In this document: positions 6,750 through 7,602 of the stretch, one piece after another
Layout: every line of letters begins with the position of its first letter
How positions within the stretch are numbered: the first letter of the stretch is position 1
Source: Rhodobacter sp.
GTDB lineage: Bacteria; Pseudomonadota; Alphaproteobacteria; Rhodobacterales; Rhodobacteraceae
Length of the DNA: 7,602 nt
Assembly (NCBI GenBank): GCA_027482795.1
Contig: JAIXVS010000217.1
Span: 1-7,602, forward strand
Direction of reading: 5' to 3'
Notes under the pieces: generated by a model
Database searches by the model: none
The model's input: the letters and a program-made list of their open reading frames with translations, nothing else
What the model was told of the DNA's origin: nothing
Program-made: the position numbers and the translations under genes

Positions 6750-6847
6750 GATCCATCCTTGCGTGTTGCGGGTTCAGCGGTGCGGCGGCGGATGTCTGGA
6801 AACCATCGCCATCTGGATACCCCGCTTCGGCACCTTACTGTAATGAC

Positions 6848-6879
6848 TCATATCAATACTTATGCAGCTATATGAATAT
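6848..6879. promoter_or_regulatory. AT-rich inverted repeat in the likely promoter of the blh-like gene
   Basis: TCATAT (6848-6853) and ATATGA (6870-6875) form a perfect 6-bp inverted repeat whose arms start 22 bases apart, about two helical turns, inside the most AT-rich part of the window. ATATGAATAT (6870-6879) adds a second short symmetric element. The site lies about 100-130 bases upstream of the hydrolase start. Blh homologues are known to be repressed by ArsR-family sulfide sensors (BigR/SqrR) binding AT-rich operators over the promoter; this could be such a site, but the arms are short and the resemblance is not proven. Confidence 0.25.
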
Positions 6880-6962
6880 AAACTAGCCTCGGCGCAATGT
6901 CATTTTTTCAGCAGAAATTGGCCTATGCGCCCGATTCGGCCCAGATTCACCCTAAATCGCAT

Positions 6963-6980
6963 CAATTTTGCCTAAAATTG
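6963..6980. repeat. Perfect 7-bp inverted repeat, possible operator
   Basis: CAATTTT (6963-6969) and AAAATTG (6974-6980) are separated by GCCT, giving an 18-bp dyad of the size bound by many dimeric regulators. It sits about 215 bases upstream of urtA and just before a second, GC-rich inverted repeat. The AT-rich arms would make a poor RNA hairpin, so a protein-binding site is the more natural reading. Confidence 0.35.
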
Positions 6981-6986
6981 CGCCGC

Positions 6987-7009
6987 AACTGCCCGCTTTT
7001 CGGGCAGTT
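6987..7009. repeat. Perfect 9-bp inverted repeat (hairpin) upstream of urtA
   Basis: AACTGCCCG (6987-6995) and CGGGCAGTT (7001-7009) flank the 5-base loop CTTTT. It would form a stable RNA hairpin on either strand. Neither strand has an adjoining T-run, so it is not a standard terminator. It could be an operator, the end of a small RNA, or part of the urtA leader; nothing in the sequence decides between these. Confidence 0.5.
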
Positions 7010-7053
7010 ATGCTGCATGTGCAACATTCCTGATCTGGCAGATACGACATTTG

Positions 7054-7070
7054 TTGCCGCGCCGCAGCAA
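7054..7070. repeat. Imperfect inverted repeat upstream of urtA
   Basis: TTGCCGC (7054-7060) and GCAGCAA (7064-7070) pair at 6 of 7 positions around GCC. The TTGC/GCAA outer arms are symmetric. It is a weak candidate operator about 125 bases before urtA and could be chance. Confidence 0.2.
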
Positions 7071-7090
7071 GGGTGATGGTCTGACTAGCG

Positions 7091-7108
7091 GAAGGGCACA
7101 CGCCTTTC
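7091..7108 (+). repeat. Small hairpin in the putative urtA leader
   Basis: GAAGGGC (7091-7097) and GCCTTTC (7102-7108) pair over 7 positions with one G-U wobble around the loop ACAC. If transcription starts upstream, this would be an RNA stem in the urtA leader about 87 bases before the start codon. I do not recognise a known riboswitch here. Confidence 0.25.
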
Positions 7109-7194
7109 AATCAGGGCGCTGTTTAGGGGCGTCTTTTGTCAAACTTCAGCGCGCCGCATCCTCCCAAGCGGACGCAATAATGAAAGGACAGGGA

Positions 7195-7602
7195 ATGAAG
7201 ACATTTAAATCCTTAATGCTGGGGGCTGGCCTTGGCCTAAGCTTGACCAGCGCCGCTGTTGCGCAAGACACCATCAAAGTCGGCGTTCTGCATTCGCTTT
7301 CGGGCACGATGGCCATTTCGGAAACCACGCTGAAAGACACTGTTCTTATGATGATCGACGAGCAGAACAAAAAAGGCGGCCTTCTGGGCAAGCAGCTGGA
7401 AGCCGTGGTTGTTGACCCCGCATCTGACTGGCCCCTGTTCGCCGAAAAAGCGCGCGAATTGCTAACCGTGTCTAACGTGGCCGTGACCTTTGGCTGCTGG
7501 ACATCGGTTTCGCGCAAATCGGTTCTGCCAGTATACGAAGAATTGAACGGCCTGCTGTTCTACCCCGTGCAGTACGAAGGCGAAGAGCTCAGCAAGAACG
7601 TC
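7195..7602 (+). CDS. urtA: Urea ABC transporter substrate-binding protein UrtA, 3'-truncated by window edge
   Basis: This is the periplasmic urea-binding component of the UrtABCDE ABC transporter; 136 codons are visible and the frame is open to the last base (full UrtA proteins are about 400-430 aa). A Sec signal peptide covers residues 1-23 with cleavage at AVA|QD. The mature N-terminus is highly typical of UrtA: DTIKVGVLHSLSGTMAISE, LLGKQLEAVVVDPASDWPLF, FGCWTSVSRKSVLPVYEELN and LLFYPVQYEGEE. These residues separate UrtA from the related amino-acid-binding LivJ family. I chose the ATG at 7195, which has AAGGA (7184-7188) 6 bases upstream; an in-frame ATG at 7180 would add only MKGQG, encoded by the ribosome binding site itself. 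urtBCDE are expected beyond the right edge but are not seen. Confidence 0.95.
   Translation, partial: MKTFKSLMLGAGLGLSLTSAAVAQDTIKVGVLHSLSGTMAISETTLKDTVLMMIDEQNKKGGLLGKQLEAVVVDPASDWPLFAEKARELLTVSNVAVTFGCWTSVSRKSVLPVYEELNGLLFYPVQYEGEELSKNV

Larger units (their letters stand above)
6750..7194. other. Divergent intergenic region between blh-like gene and urtA
   Basis: This 445-base gap has no convincing gene. Its left part (6838-6885) is AT-rich and should hold the leftward promoter of the hydrolase. The right part carries several inverted repeats, listed separately, and should contain the urtA promoter and leader. A TTGTCA hexamer at 7136-7141 matches the -35 consensus in 5 of 6 positions but has no good -10 partner, so no promoter is assigned. 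I saw no good sigma54 -24/-12 element in it, although urea transporter genes are often under nitrogen control. Confidence 0.6.

Noticed and set aside
7039..7057. TGGCA at 7036-7040 followed by TTGC at 7054-7057 as a sigma54 promoter for urtA
   Set aside because: The spacing between GG and GC is about 19 bases instead of 12, which is incompatible with sigma54 promoter geometry.
7081..7140. Guanidine-type riboswitch upstream of urtA
   Set aside because: The CTAG-CGGAAGGGC stretch superficially recalls the conserved core, but the ACTGGTCCGAGAG-type segment and paired ACGR loops are absent.
1..7602. Mobile element, prophage, toxin-antitoxin, CRISPR or defence genes
   Set aside because: Both strands were read for repeats, transposase-like or small paired genes; all long coding regions are assigned to housekeeping-type transporter, regulator or metabolic families and no spaced repeat array is present.

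Overview
The window looks like an ordinary, gene-dense chromosomal stretch of an alphaproteobacterium, most likely of the Rhodobacterales (Roseobacter/Rhodobacter group). This is inferred from the moderately GC-rich coding style, the DctB/DctD-type regulators, and the close match of the urea-binding protein and persulfide-dioxygenase-type hydrolase to family patterns common there. The species cannot be fixed from the sequence alone. I see no insertion sequence, phage gene, CRISPR array, tRNA or rRNA.

Layout: (1) 1-2585, + strand: a DctB-type sensor histidine kinase, cut by the left edge, overlaps by 4 bases (ATGA) a DctD-type response regulator with receiver, AAA+ and Fis-type helix-turn-helix domains. 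(2) 2586-2781: a gap with a perfect 9-bp inverted repeat and a third copy of its half-site. (3) 2782-5793, + strand: a complete tripartite tricarboxylate transporter (TTT) in the order tctC, tctB, tctA, with a strong intrinsic terminator-like hairpin between tctC and tctB. (4) 5794-5843: a short convergent gap with a long imperfect hairpin. (5) 5844-6749, - strand: a metallo-beta-lactamase-fold protein of the Blh/ETHE1 persulfide dioxygenase type. (6) 6750-7194: a 445-base divergent intergenic region with several inverted repeats. (7) 7195-7602, + strand: the first 136 codons of urtA, the urea ABC transporter binding protein, cut by the right edge.

How the genes fit together (inference): the kinase senses an extracytoplasmic ligand, probably a carboxylate, and phosphorylates the regulator, which controls the adjacent tctCBA operon. 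TctC captures the substrate in the periplasm and delivers it to the TctA/TctB membrane complex. The intercistronic terminator would yield more binding protein than membrane protein. The Blh-like protein (sulfane-sulfur oxidation) and UrtA (urea uptake) appear to be separate units.

No clearly new system is visible. The points most worth a second look are the GAFTGA loop of the DctD-like regulator, which reads GAFAGA; the apparent lack of a -24/-12 promoter before tctC; the use of a DctBD-type pair beside a TTT transporter; the repeat cluster before tctC; and the structured divergent region before urtA.
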